37,167 bases of DNA, from positions 1 through 37,167 of the forward strand of contig JAJYOM010000001.1 of assembly GCA_021796175.1 (NCBI GenBank), written 5' to 3'. Below are positions 24,989 through 33,886 of the stretch, one piece after another. The notes under the pieces are model-generated. The model had not been told where the DNA came from, ran no database searches, and was given only the letters and a program-made list of their open reading frames with translations. The first letter of the stretch is position 1; each line of letters opens with the position of its first letter. Origin of the DNA: Thermoplasmata archaeon (GTDB lineage Archaea > Thermoplasmatota > Thermoplasmata > Sysuiplasmatales > Sysuiplasmataceae). The position numbers were made by a program, and so were the translations under genes.

Positions 24989-25179
24989 AGGCGGTCTACC
25001 TGTATCCTGTTGTTGCGGTTCAGTTTGTCATCGCCCTTGCAATGTGGTACATTTCACTTACAAACCCGGTAGGGTATCAGTCAGAATGGGCGATTCTTCT
25101 GGCCGTCGAGCTCTTTTTGCTCGCAATTGTCATCCTTTCAGCCATCAGATATTTCGTGGGTGATAAGCTTGGAAGATAA
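24985..25179 (+). CDS. Small two-span membrane protein in the cytochrome b operon
   Basis: 64 residues from ATG 24985, which overlaps the cytochrome b stop (ATGA) and follows AGGTGGTGA. Two hydrophobic spans, at about 5-26 and 33-55, are joined by a short polar loop (TNPVGYQSEW). The C-terminus is basic (DKLGR). I recognise no family. Tight coupling to cytochrome b suggests a small subunit or assembly factor of the complex. Confidence 0.75.
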   Translation: MKAVYLYPVVAVQFVIALAMWYISLTNPVGYQSEWAILLAVELFLLAIVILSAIRYFVGDKLGR

Positions 25180-25507
25180 GGCTCTTAAGGCATATTATGC
25201 CTCGATGATATTGTTTCTGCTTGGCTCGATATTTGTAATACTTTTTGGAGTGGTCATAGAACCGGTTGTCGGACTGTATCATGAGAACACACGTTCGATG
25301 ATATCACCAATCTTCGGCAACTTTTACAACTTCATAATGGCACTCGCGTTGATCGCATCGATAATTACAACGATGTCGCTTGCTCTGTTCGTCATTTCAT
25401 ATCTGCTGGCAAGAAAATCCAGTTTGAAGATGTCCAGAGTGACACTGCTCTTTCCACTACTGCTTTACACATTCTCTTATGCCCTGATAGTGGTGAGCCT
25501 TAAATGA
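25169..25507 (+). CDS. Three-span membrane protein in the cytochrome b operon
   Basis: 112 residues if translation starts at TTG 25169, which lies 4 nt after GGGTGAT, an ideal Shine-Dalgarno. GTG 25160 is the alternative. It overlaps the preceding gene by 11 bp and the following gene by 4 bp (ATGA). Spans lie at about residues 11-32, 50-76 and 88-108, with a polar loop LYHENTRSM between the first two. There is no heme-binding His pair and no known family. It is probably another subunit of the same membrane complex, or of the oxidase it connects to. Confidence 0.75.
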   Translation: MEDKALKAYYASMILFLLGSIFVILFGVVIEPVVGLYHENTRSMISPIFGNFYNFIMALALIASIITTMSLALFVISYLLARKSSLKMSRVTLLFPLLLYTFSYALIVVSLK

Positions 25508-25710
25508 ACTACGGGAAGATGAATCTACTGATAATCATAGGAGGAATGCTGCTCCTGGCAATTGCCTCACCTCTGTTCGCCTTTTACAATCTGTTCCCCA
25601 GGATTAATAATCAGATTGGACCCCACCAGTTGTCGAGCTGGGTTGCACTCCTTATTGGTTTCATAGGATTTGTAATGATAATTTACGGCTCCGCCAGACA
25701 CAACATCTGA
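25504..25710 (+). CDS. Small two-span membrane protein, last gene of the cytochrome b operon
   Basis: 68 residues with two spans (about 6-27 and 43-62) and a loop LFPRINNQIGPHQLSSW. The ATG overlaps the stop of the previous gene (ATGA). No family is recognised. With its two predecessors it completes a run of three small membrane genes after cytochrome b, with no space for internal promoters. Confidence 0.75.
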   Translation: MNYGKMNLLIIIGGMLLLAIASPLFAFYNLFPRINNQIGPHQLSSWVALLIGFIGFVMIIYGSARHNI

Positions 25711-25834
25711 AACGTATCCGAAACTGTCAATGATGAATCCCCCTCCAAGTTCATGAACAACCTGATTTCTTCTCAGGATTGCGAGCGTCAGCAGCACGTC
25801 TCAGCTGACAGGCAGTCGCCACTCTCCCGTAAAT

Positions 25835-25845
25835 CTTTAATAAAC
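25835..25845 (+). promoter_or_regulatory. TATA-like box of the M20 amidohydrolase gene
   Basis: CTTTAATAAAC is centred about 26 bp before the ATG at 25865, and no Shine-Dalgarno is present, fitting a leaderless transcript. Confidence 0.55.
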
Positions 25846-25864
25846 TCACCCCTTCTCCATCAGT

Positions 25865-27037
25865 ATGGCTGTGGAGGAGAAAAAAATGAAATTTGAACCG
25901 TGGCCAGTAGCACTGAAGATCCATGAGCTGGCGGAAGTGGGCAGCAGCGAATTCAAATCTTCCGAATTCCTGAAGGAGGTGCTGAAGTCGAATGGTTTCT
26001 CTGTTGTCGACAGTTACCTCGGCATACCGACTTCTTTCAGGGCTGAAAAGTCTGTGGGAAATGGAGGACCGACTATCGCCTTCCTTGCAGAATACGATGC
26101 GCTGCTCGGCATTGGCCACGCCTGCGGCCACAATCTGATCGCGTCAGCAGCTGTCTTTTCGGCTGTTGAATCTACTAAGAAAATCAAGAACGGCAAGATT
26201 GTTGTTATCGGTACTCCTGATGAGGAGGGAACAGGCGAATTCGCCGGATCTAAGATCCTGATTGCAAATAAGAAAGGATTCAAAAACATCGATCTCGTAC
26301 TAGGCTCACATCCTTCAGCCGAATGGAGCGTTGGCAAGAACTCACTTGCAGTGCAGGATGTAGAGGTCGTTTTCCACGGTGTCTCAGCGCATGCAGCGGC
26401 CACTCCCGAGAAGGGGAAGAGCGCACTTGACGCTGCCATCCTCACCTTCATGGCCGTGGACATGATGCGAAAGCATTTCAGGCGTGATGCAAACGCTGTG
26501 ATACACGGGGTTATGCGCGAGGGAGGGCAGGCATCCAACGTGACACCAGACAGGGCAGTACTTGTTTATGGAATCAGATCTTCCGATCTCAAATACCACG
26601 CAAAGATGCTTGAGCGATTCAAGAAGATTGTTAAAGGATGCGCTATAGCCACGGATACAACATACGAGCTGAAATTCATTGGGCCGCTCTTCACCCCCGG
26701 CAAGGTGAACAGGCCCCTCGCAAACAGCATCAGGCAGAGGTTGCTCACCAGGGGGGTGAAAATGATCAGTGTCGAGGAGGCGGAGAGAACCATACCCAGG
26801 GGTTCTACAGACTTCGCGAATGTTTCACAGGTCGTTCCAGCTCTGGAGCTTTCCTTCAAGATCGCTCCGAAAGACACACCGTGGCACTCCCAGCTTTCGC
26901 TTGAGGCAGCGGTGTCGGAAGATGCGAAGAAGGCATTGGTCACGGTCATTGAGGTGCTCTCGGACACTGCACGTGACTTTGCAGAAGACAGGAATTTCAG
27001 AGATAGCATACTCGGGGACTTCAACAGAAAAGAATGA
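25865..27037 (+). CDS. M20 family metallopeptidase/amidohydrolase
   Basis: 390-residue cytosolic enzyme of the M20 family, closest in motif pattern to AbgB/PM20D2-type amidohydrolases. Metal-site elements are GIGHACGHN (C87, H89), TPDEEG (E120/E121), GSHPSAEW (H149) and the late PWHSQ. STDFANVSQVVPALE is the C-terminal block of this subgroup. The lid domain lies at about residues 165-290. Expected reaction: hydrolysis of a peptide or N-acyl-amino acid bond. A leaderless promoter sits just upstream and the gene is convergent with the peptide transporter operon, 19 bp between stop codons. The position suggests it acts on imported peptides; the substrate is not known. Confidence 0.88.
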   Translation: MAVEEKKMKFEPWPVALKIHELAEVGSSEFKSSEFLKEVLKSNGFSVVDSYLGIPTSFRAEKSVGNGGPTIAFLAEYDALLGIGHACGHNLIASAAVFSAVESTKKIKNGKIVVIGTPDEEGTGEFAGSKILIANKKGFKNIDLVLGSHPSAEWSVGKNSLAVQDVEVVFHGVSAHAAATPEKGKSALDAAILTFMAVDMMRKHFRRDANAVIHGVMREGGQASNVTPDRAVLVYGIRSSDLKYHAKMLERFKKIVKGCAIATDTTYELKFIGPLFTPGKVNRPLANSIRQRLLTRGVKMISVEEAERTIPRGSTDFANVSQVVPALELSFKIAPKDTPWHSQLSLEAAVSEDAKKALVTVIEVLSDTARDFAEDRNFRDSILGDFNRKE

Positions 27038-27056
27038 CAACTGACCGAACCGACAC

Positions 27057-28007
27057 TCAGTAGAGGTGACACGCGACAAAATGGCCCTTCTCCGCTTCGT
27101 GAAGTTCAGGCTCCTCCTCCTCGCACTTCTGCATGGCGAAGATGCACCTGTCCCTGAACTGGCATCCTCTTAGCTGGCCCGTGGCGCTCCTCATAGTGCC
27201 CTTGATATCCACCTTCTTCTCGACAACTTTTCCGAGGGACGGGATTGCCTGTATGAGCGCCTTTGTGTACGGGTGAAGAGGTTTCTCAACAATCCTGTCC
27301 GTCCTCCCCTCCTCAACTATCTTGCCGAGATAGAGAACGCCTGTCCGGTCGCTCGCGTAATATGCAGTCGATATATCGTGAGAGATGAGCATCATTGATA
27401 TGCCGCGCTCCTTCCTGAGCGCGGCGATCATGTCAAGGAATGAAGCACGCATCGAGGCGTCAAGCATTGACACTGGTTCGTCCGCAACGATAAATTCGGG
27501 CTTCATCACGATTGATCTTGCAATTGCTACCCTCTGCCTCTGCCCCCCGCTCATCTCATGCGGATACCTTGGCAGGAAGTCCTCAGCCGGGATCAGCCCC
27601 ACGGTCCTCAGAGAGTCCAGCACATCATCCATTGTGAAAGGTATCCTGTTGAGCTTGAGCGGCTCTTCTACAATCTGCTTCACATTGAACCTGGGGTTCA
27701 GAGACGAATACGGATCCTGGAAGATTATCTGTACCGTCCTCCTCATGTTCCGCAAAACACTGTTGCCGGATGCAAATATGTCCGAGCCGTCTATCTTGAC
27801 AGAACCCTCAGTTGGTTCCAGCAGGCCCACGACGATTCTGCCGAGTGTTGACTTGCCGCTTCCTGTTTCACCGACGACTGCGTATATCTCACCCCTGTCC
27901 ACTGACATTGTAACGCCGTCGAGTGCCCTGACTACACTGACTCCCCGGCCGGCTCTCCCTTTTTTCCTGTAATGCTTCCTTAAACCGTCTACCTTCAGGA
28001 TTTCCAT
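27057..28007 (-). CDS. Peptide ABC transporter ATP-binding protein, DppF/OppF type
   Basis: 316 residues from ATG 28007, which lies 1 bp after the stop of the preceding ATPase gene. Walker A is GETGSGKS, the signature is HEMSGGQRQR, and Walker B is FIVADEPVSMLDA with H-loop ISHD. The oligopeptide-type C-terminal domain has four cysteines (GCQFRDRC, then KC and ACHLY), the arrangement that holds a 4Fe-4S cluster in some Dpp ATPases. The upstream frame to 28055 is not needed. It is the last gene of the operon and convergent with the M20 gene. It provides one of two ATPases of a peptide importer. Confidence 0.9.
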   Translation of the reverse strand: MEILKVDGLRKHYRKKGRAGRGVSVVRALDGVTMSVDRGEIYAVVGETGSGKSTLGRIVVGLLEPTEGSVKIDGSDIFASGNSVLRNMRRTVQIIFQDPYSSLNPRFNVKQIVEEPLKLNRIPFTMDDVLDSLRTVGLIPAEDFLPRYPHEMSGGQRQRVAIARSIVMKPEFIVADEPVSMLDASMRASFLDMIAALRKERGISMMLISHDISTAYYASDRTGVLYLGKIVEEGRTDRIVEKPLHPYTKALIQAIPSLGKVVEKKVDIKGTMRSATGQLRGCQFRDRCIFAMQKCEEEEPELHEAEKGHFVACHLY

Positions 28008-28008
28008 T

Positions 28009-28956
28009 TCAATTACCGTAAAGAGTGCAATATACGTCGTGCTCGCTCTCCACATTCGTCACCGCGTAGCCGTAACTTGCGCACTTTTCAGTGGCCCCGG
28101 AGCAGCGGGGCCTGAATCTGCACCCGGAAGGCGGATTCCTCATATCCACCGGATCTCCAGGTATTGCAGACAGCTTTCTCTTATTGCCGATCGAGGCGAC
28201 CGAATTTATCAGCCCCACAGTGTACGGATGCATTGGCCTGTGCATGATCTGATCGTTCCTTCCGGTTTCGCAGAGCTTTCCGCCGTACATTATGGCTATG
28301 CGATCAGACATTTCGCTCACAAGCGGGAAATCGTGGCTGATGAAAATGACAGTCATATAGAGTCGGCGCTGCAGGGACCTGAGCAGGTTCATGATCTGTA
28401 CCTGTGTTATCACATCCAGCGCGGTGCTCGGCTCGTCGGCTATCAGCACCTTTGGCTGTGTGATTATTGCGGAGGCTATCACAGTCCTCTGCTTCATTCC
28501 GCCGCTGAGTTCATGGGGGTACTTCCTCCATGTCGACGCGTCAAGGCCGACGAGCTCCAGCGTTTCGTGCGCTTTTTGGAGCGCAGCGTCCTTTTCACTC
28601 ATACCGTGGAGCACGAGCGGCTCGGCAACCTGGATGTCTATTCGCATCAGTGGATTGAGCGTATTCATGGCTCCCTGAAACACTAGTGAGAGTTTTGAAC
28701 CCCTCAGCTTTCTGAATTCTCTGTCCGGCATAGAGAGGATATCCTGTCCGTCGAGCAGAACCTGTCCCCCTTCCACAGATCCAGATTTGGGCAGAAGTCT
28801 CATGAGCGCCATAGCAAGGGTGCTCTTGCCGCTTCCCGACTCTCCCACAATGCCGAATATGGAACCGTCCTCAATCCTCAGATTCACGCCCTCGAGCGCC
28901 CTGACTCCACCTTCCTTGCTCCCGTATCTGATACTGAGGTTCGAGATCTCCAGCAT
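28009..28956 (-). CDS. Peptide ABC transporter ATP-binding protein, DppD/OppD type
   Basis: 315 residues with Walker A GESGSGKS (38-45), signature HELSGGMKQR, Walker B VLIADEPSTALDV and H-loop ISHD. The C-terminal segment has GCRFRPRC, KC and VYC cysteines like the family Fe-S site. The ATG follows the permease stop by 4 bp. It pairs with the DppF-type ATPase downstream to drive uptake through the two permeases; the Thr/Ser composition gives no clue to substrate. Confidence 0.9.
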   Translation of the reverse strand: MLEISNLSIRYGSKEGGVRALEGVNLRIEDGSIFGIVGESGSGKSTLAMALMRLLPKSGSVEGGQVLLDGQDILSMPDREFRKLRGSKLSLVFQGAMNTLNPLMRIDIQVAEPLVLHGMSEKDAALQKAHETLELVGLDASTWRKYPHELSGGMKQRTVIASAIITQPKVLIADEPSTALDVITQVQIMNLLRSLQRRLYMTVIFISHDFPLVSEMSDRIAIMYGGKLCETGRNDQIMHRPMHPYTVGLINSVASIGNKRKLSAIPGDPVDMRNPPSGCRFRPRCSGATEKCASYGYAVTNVESEHDVYCTLYGN

Positions 28957-28960
28957 TGAC

Positions 28961-29818
28961 TCACTGCCTCTTGAGAATCCTTAGCCTCGGATTGAGTATC
29001 TCCTCAACAGCATATCCTATCAATATGAACCCGAAGATGAGTATGAATATGAAAAAGCCAGGAGGGATGACATAGCTGAGATCACCCGCGTCAAGGGCAC
29101 CTGTGGCGTAGGCTTCGTGTATTATTCCTCCCCAGCTTATGTCGGTAACGTTCCCGACGCCCAGAAAAACAAGCGCTGCCTGTGTGAAAATTGCTGAAGC
29201 AACAGCGAGCATTGCGTTGCCGTAAAGTACTGAAGAAACATTCGGGAATATGTGCCTGAACATGATGTAGAGCGAGCCTGCATTATTCGCCTTCGCCGAT
29301 TCTACAAAGGGCCACTCGCGAATAGAAAGCACCATTGATCTTATTATCCGCGCCGTTGGTGCCCAGCTCAGCATTCCAATCACAAGAATCACGTTGACGG
29401 TGCTTGGACCGAGCAGAGCGGCAATTATTATCATGAAGACAAGTGCTGGTATGACGATGAAGAAGTCCACCACTCTCATTAAGATCTCGTCGATGACGCC
29501 ACCGTAATAACCGCTGAACAATCCCACAATAAGTCCCAGTCCAACCGCAATTGCAGCCGCTGAGATACCCACGATGAGCGATATACGTGCTCCGTAGAAG
29601 TCGAGAGTGAGCAGATCCTGCCCGAGTACATTTGTCCCGAATGGATGTTTGGAACTTGGCGGCAGAAGGAATGCATTCGGGTTTGTGTAAGAAGGGCTGT
29701 ACGGGGTGACATAAGGAGCAAGTATGCCCATAGCCACAAAGATGAGCACAATAATCAGACCGGCCATGCCTTTCTTGTTGTGGAGGAATATCTTCAGGAA
29801 ATGCTGTTCTTCGGTCAT
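28961..29818 (-). CDS. Peptide ABC transporter permease, DppC type
   Basis: 285 residues with a long N-terminal cytoplasmic lead, then a first span (MAGLIIVLIFVAMGILAPYV), the HPFGTNVLGQDLLTLDFYGARISL block typical of DppC and six spans in all. The EAA-type coupling loop reads ESAKANNAGSLYIMFRHIFPN. It overlaps the DppB-type gene by 4 bp (ATGA). It forms the channel with DppB. Confidence 0.9.
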   Translation of the reverse strand: MTEEQHFLKIFLHNKKGMAGLIIVLIFVAMGILAPYVTPYSPSYTNPNAFLLPPSSKHPFGTNVLGQDLLTLDFYGARISLIVGISAAAIAVGLGLIVGLFSGYYGGVIDEILMRVVDFFIVIPALVFMIIIAALLGPSTVNVILVIGMLSWAPTARIIRSMVLSIREWPFVESAKANNAGSLYIMFRHIFPNVSSVLYGNAMLAVASAIFTQAALVFLGVGNVTDISWGGIIHEAYATGALDAGDLSYVIPPGFFIFILIFGFILIGYAVEEILNPRLRILKRQ

Positions 29819-30789
29819 GAGTATCGTATCCTGGGGTCCAGGAAGCTGTAAAGAACATCGGCAACAACATTTGCCAGCACGATGGCAATTGCAACGACAA
29901 TGAATGCCGCCTGCAGGACAGGATAGTCGCGCGCGTTTATGGAGTCATAGATCAGAAGTCCTACGCCGGGCCAGTTGAAAACCACTTCCGTGAGTACGGC
30001 GCCACCAACAGTCAGGCCAAGGTTGACCGCTATAAGGCTGATCATTGGCAATTCCGCGTTCGGCATTGCATGCCTTCTCATTATGTACGAATCTGTCGCT
30101 CCCTTGCTCCTTGCAAAACTGATGTAGTCCTCATCCAGGACATCAATCAGTGAGTTTCTCATTATGATGGTGAACTGACCGTAGAGCACAAGGGTGAGCG
30201 TTGCAAGCGGAAGTACCATGTGCCTCATCAGATCGAAGAACTGGAAAATGAAATTGCTGTAAGTCTGGCCGAGTGTATACATTCCTGAAACGGGGAGTGA
30301 TGATGAAGCTATTGCCAGCAGTATCAGCATTTCACCGAGCCAGAATGTGGGTATTGAATAGAGAGCCATGGACGTGCCCGTGAGGAAGCCGTCGGTCGCA
30401 GTTCCCCTCCTCCAGGCAGCAATCCTGCCTGTCACAATACCAAGCAGTATTGCGAGCACAGTGGCAGGGACCAGCAGAACAAGGCTGTTAACGAGGGCCG
30501 GGAAAAGCACCTGCGATACAGGAATGCGGTAATTGATCGAGATGCCATAGTTGGCCGTCAGTGAGTTCTTGATGAAAAGAAAGTACTGCTGGTAAAGAGG
30601 CAGGTTGAGGCCGAATTCCCTGTTGAGCGTTGCGACCTGGGCAGGAGTGAGGGCAGGACTGCGATAAAGTATCTCAATCGGGTTACCAGGCATCAGTCGG
30701 AACAGGAAAAAGTCAAAAGTGACGATAATAAAAATGGAAAGGATTGCAAAAGCTACCCTTTTCGCAAGGTAGCTTCTGTACTCATTCAT
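29815..30789 (-). CDS. Peptide ABC transporter permease, DppB type
   Basis: 324 residues with six spans. The N-terminal FFLFRLMPGNP is the DppB signature, and the EAA-type loop is FARSKGATDSYIMRRHAMPN followed by VFNWPGVG, another hallmark. The ATG lies 23 bp after the binding protein stop and has GGTGA upstream. It is the second gene of the operon. Confidence 0.9.
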   Translation of the reverse strand: MNEYRSYLAKRVAFAILSIFIIVTFDFFLFRLMPGNPIEILYRSPALTPAQVATLNREFGLNLPLYQQYFLFIKNSLTANYGISINYRIPVSQVLFPALVNSLVLLVPATVLAILLGIVTGRIAAWRRGTATDGFLTGTSMALYSIPTFWLGEMLILLAIASSSLPVSGMYTLGQTYSNFIFQFFDLMRHMVLPLATLTLVLYGQFTIIMRNSLIDVLDEDYISFARSKGATDSYIMRRHAMPNAELPMISLIAVNLGLTVGGAVLTEVVFNWPGVGLLIYDSINARDYPVLQAAFIVVAIAIVLANVVADVLYSFLDPRIRYS

Positions 30790-30812
30790 AAGGGAGTTTC
30801 ACCACTGTGAGC

Positions 30813-32594
30813 TTACGTCTTCTTCCGTCTCTGCAGGGTGACCACTGTCGCAACAGCGACAATCACAATGACAGCTGCAACTCCTCCAATCAGGTAATAC
30901 GTTGTGCTGCTTGAATTGCTGGAGGCTGGTTTGATGGCCAGCTGCGTGAATGTCATGTAGTCAAGGCCCCCGAACGGCCCGCCAGGATAGTTGGAAGACA
31001 CGTTGGTCAACGTTGAGCTGTACACGTTGATTGCCGACGGCGAGAACAGAGGTATGTATGGCAGCTGCTGTGCAAGTATCTCCTGCATCTGGCCGGAGAT
31101 GGCCTGTGCCTGGGCAACCGATGTCGCGTTAAGGAGCTGAGCCCACAGGTTGTCATAGACTGCATTTGTGAACCCGCTGTCTGAGGTGCCAGTCACTACC
31201 TGGTTGGAGAGGAACACGCTTAGCAATTGCGGAGCACTTTGTATGTTGTCAAACCAGTCCCACAAGTCCATGTCCTGCGTCAGGTTCGGCCAGATGGTTG
31301 AAGCCATGCTGCCAGTGGTCTCAGCCAGGACATTTAACTTTATGCCCACTGCGCTGAGGTTGGTAGCCATGATGTTTGCTGCATCGATCTCAAGGCTGTC
31401 GCCGCTTGGCACGAGCACTGTGTAGGAGAGCTTCTGTGAAGTATTGCTCGCATTCTCCCTTATGCCGTTTGCGTAAGTTGTGAATCCTGAATCGTTGAGC
31501 AGTTTGTTGGCAAGCGGGACATTATAGGAATACTTTGTCAGATTGGAAAGATAGTAACTGTTGGTGGGACTAAGGACTGAATCCAGCGTTGTTGCATATC
31601 CGTGATAGACTGTCTGGGCTATATACGTGAGATTCAAAGCATGAGCAATAGCCTGCCGCACAGCAAGGTTTCTCAAAGTAGGGTTTCCATGTCCGTATGG
31701 AGCGACGTTAATTGACAGATAGAAGTACTCTATGCTTGGACTGGTCGTGACAATGAATTTGCTGTTGCCCTGGAAGCTTGCGACGTCCGCTGGAAGGATT
31801 CCAGTGAGACCGCCGATCTGGCCGGACTCAAGCGACGACACAGCTGAACTCTGACTAGTGAACTCCTGGAAAATTACTGAACTTATCGAGGGCATCTCCG
31901 ACTTGATGAAGAACTTCGGATTCTTGTCTATCTGGGCGTACTGGTTGGGCACGTAATTTGTCAGAACGAAGGGACCGTCCCCCACAAAGTACTGGCTGCC
32001 AGTCTGGTTGTAACCGGCATAAGTGCTTGCATTCACAGTGTCCCACACATGTGAAGGCACCACGAAGATGTAAGCGGCCCACATGGTCCACAGAACACCC
32101 GAGAAAGTGAACATCACAGTGTGGGCGCCGAGTGCCTTAACACTGCTGATTGCTGACACATAGGATGCCACGAAACTGTAATTCTGGGCTGCTATGTTGT
32201 AGGAATAAACCACATCCGCAGAAGTTACAGGAACACCGTCGGACCACACCGCTGAAGGGTTCAAGTGGAAAATTACAGTTTGGTTCGCATAGTTGACATC
32301 CCAGGAGCTTGCAAGAGCGGGCTGGATCGATTTGTTGGCCGCATTGTAGATTACCAGTGTCAGATACACGTTCATGTTAATCCAGCCGGTCAACTCTGAA
32401 TAGGACAGGTATGGGTTCAATGTGTCTATGTAAGTTCCGAACCAGCCGACCTTCACGGTCTGGTTGGTTGCCACACTGGCGGTCGCCGTTCGGGTTGATG
32501 ATCCCATCACCGACTGGCCAATCACTGCCATCGAAGAAAAGATCATTATTGTCGCCAGCATCATGCTTATAAAAATTACTCTCCCCTTCACCAT
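30813..32594 (-). CDS. Family 5 extracellular solute-binding protein (peptide type), C-terminally anchored
   Basis: 593 residues from ATG 32594. An N-terminal signal sequence (VIFISMMLATIMIFSSMAVI) is followed by a Ser/Thr-rich stretch, then the SBP family 5 fold with the VWSDGVPVTSADVVYSYN block. A Ser-rich linker (SSNSSSTT) and a C-terminal span with basic stop-transfer tail RRKKT anchor it. The shape fits archaeal binding proteins held by a C-terminal helix rather than by lipid. I chose ATG 32594 because a TATA box (GTTATATAGC) is centred 27 bp upstream; the in-frame ATG at 32612 would fall too close to the box to be transcribed. First gene of the importer operon; it captures peptides or related solutes outside the cell. 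Confidence 0.9.
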   Translation of the reverse strand: MVKGRVIFISMMLATIMIFSSMAVIGQSVMGSSTRTATASVATNQTVKVGWFGTYIDTLNPYLSYSELTGWINMNVYLTLVIYNAANKSIQPALASSWDVNYANQTVIFHLNPSAVWSDGVPVTSADVVYSYNIAAQNYSFVASYVSAISSVKALGAHTVMFTFSGVLWTMWAAYIFVVPSHVWDTVNASTYAGYNQTGSQYFVGDGPFVLTNYVPNQYAQIDKNPKFFIKSEMPSISSVIFQEFTSQSSAVSSLESGQIGGLTGILPADVASFQGNSKFIVTTSPSIEYFYLSINVAPYGHGNPTLRNLAVRQAIAHALNLTYIAQTVYHGYATTLDSVLSPTNSYYLSNLTKYSYNVPLANKLLNDSGFTTYANGIRENASNTSQKLSYTVLVPSGDSLEIDAANIMATNLSAVGIKLNVLAETTGSMASTIWPNLTQDMDLWDWFDNIQSAPQLLSVFLSNQVVTGTSDSGFTNAVYDNLWAQLLNATSVAQAQAISGQMQEILAQQLPYIPLFSPSAINVYSSTLTNVSSNYPGGPFGGLDYMTFTQLAIKPASSNSSSTTYYLIGGVAAVIVIVAVATVVTLQRRKKT

Positions 32595-32615
32595 ATTTGC
32601 CTGCACTGGCATAAT

Positions 32616-32625
32616 CGCTATATAA
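32616..32625 (-). promoter_or_regulatory. TATA box of the peptide importer operon
   Basis: GTTATATAGC, read on the minus strand, is centred 27 bp before ATG 32594. It fixes the preferred start of the binding protein and indicates a leaderless message for the operon. Confidence 0.6.
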
Positions 32626-33358
32626 CACTTTTTGTCAGTGAGGAAAATTTGTAATCGGCCAGCCTGCTGAAAACAGATAATATCTGCCGAATAATGATCG
32701 GCACAGCCTCCATTAACAGCGGCTATTCCATACGGATGATACCCTGCGCAGTTTTCGATAGTCTTTGATCATATCAATCTTCTTCACCATCATCGATCTT
32801 ATTGTCCCTCGCGTCGTCTTGTTGGTGCCATCTATTTCCCTCCTGCCTAACAGGAATAATTTGTCTGTGACTGCGAAAAGCGATCTGACAGATAATGGGC
32901 ACTCCCCACGCTTGATCTCGAAAAACTTTAACCCGTGTTTTACCCCAAACCCGGCTTGATTCGATAAAGTAAATCGATATACACGCAGCACATCACGGCT
33001 TCAGGGTTATCCAGAACCTCATTCTTTCCTCCCTATCCGAGTGGTTCGGGTTCTCTTCGCTGGAAACTCTAATCAGTGCATCGCTTGTACAGGCATAATG
33101 TGCTGTGTGGCTGCCGTTTAGTTCCGGCGCTTTCTCACGGGAAGTTTATGGAGGTAAAGACGGAGACGAGAAACAGACAGCGACAGCTTACTTCGGAGGT
33201 TCAGATGCTCAAGACTAAAATATCGGTTAAGCAAATCTTGGCATTGGAAAAAGGGCAGTATTGATTATCATAAGAAGAGAAACAGAAGAAGGAATTGATG
33301 CATTTAACGTATGCAGGCTGCAGAAGTCGGATTATACCGTTTTCCCGGGCTAATGACA
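32626..33358. other. Gene-poor stretch of about 730 bp
   Basis: No gene can be supported. A minus-strand frame at 32713-32991 (92 codons, with MMVKKIDMIKDYRK near the end) and a 38-codon plus frame from ATG 33149 are open, but neither has a clear promoter, Shine-Dalgarno or recognisable domain. GTATATCG around 32975 on the minus strand is TATA-like but has no matching start codon. Decayed genes are possible. Confidence 0.4.
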
Positions 33359-33886
33359 ATGTCTATGCTAAATAACTTCAGGTACGACATGCTCATTGTC
33401 GCTGTTGTTTTACTCGTGGCTGCCACCGCGCTGTACTTTGTACCAGTATCGACAAAAACGGCGCTCGCGGGAACTCAGTTTGCCACCACCAGTCGACCGG
33501 ACTGGCTGAGTGCTGGCGAGCTGTATCTTCCTGCTGGTGACTCGCTCATATGTACATACAGCTCGGACCTGCCGGTGCAGATTGGATTTGCGCAGTCATC
33601 TGTGTGGGTCGCTTTTCAGAATGGATCGTCGGGATCCCCTGGCCTCGTTGCTTCCGGGAACGGGGAGTACGGGACTTTCAGCATATCAGCCAACACGGGC
33701 GAATCGCTGTTCCTCGTGGGCAACTGGTCTCCCTCCATCACCCCGGTGCTGACCATCACCATAACCGCTCTGGACGCCCATGGCTATTCTTCATACGCCG
33801 CACTGCTCTTCGTTGCCGGAGGCGGAGTGTTTGCAGCCTCGCTTACATACGAAACAGTGAGGAAGAGGTTCAGAAAGCAAATATGA
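33359..33886 (+). CDS. Membrane protein with an extracytoplasmic beta-rich domain
   Basis: 175 residues from ATG 33359. A first span (about 10-28, LIVAVVLLVAATALYFV) is followed by about 110 residues rich in Ser, Gly and Thr with alternating short strands, then a second span (SSYAALLFVAGGGVFAASL) and a basic tail (RKRFRKQI). The middle part probably lies outside the cell. ATTATACC at 33331-33338 lies 25 bp before this ATG, while in-frame ATGs at 33311, 33353 and 33365 are alternatives. No family is recognised. The 3' end overlaps the convergent gene by 17 bp. Confidence 0.6.
   Translation: MSMLNNFRYDMLIVAVVLLVAATALYFVPVSTKTALAGTQFATTSRPDWLSAGELYLPAGDSLICTYSSDLPVQIGFAQSSVWVAFQNGSSGSPGLVASGNGEYGTFSISANTGESLFLVGNWSPSITPVLTITITALDAHGYSSYAALLFVAGGGVFAASLTYETVRKRFRKQI

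Noticed and set aside
28039..28686. 215-codon plus-strand frame opposite the DppD-type ATPase
   Set aside because: The minus-strand ATPase has all ABC motifs; the plus frame is a shadow without an initiation signal.
32713..32991. 92-codon minus-strand frame that could be a decayed regulator or transposase
   Set aside because: The TATA-like sequence lies inside the frame, there is no credible start codon and no domain could be recognised.
33149..33265. 38-codon plus-strand frame with coiled-coil-like composition
   Set aside because: No promoter at the right distance, no Shine-Dalgarno and no known relative; too short to support.
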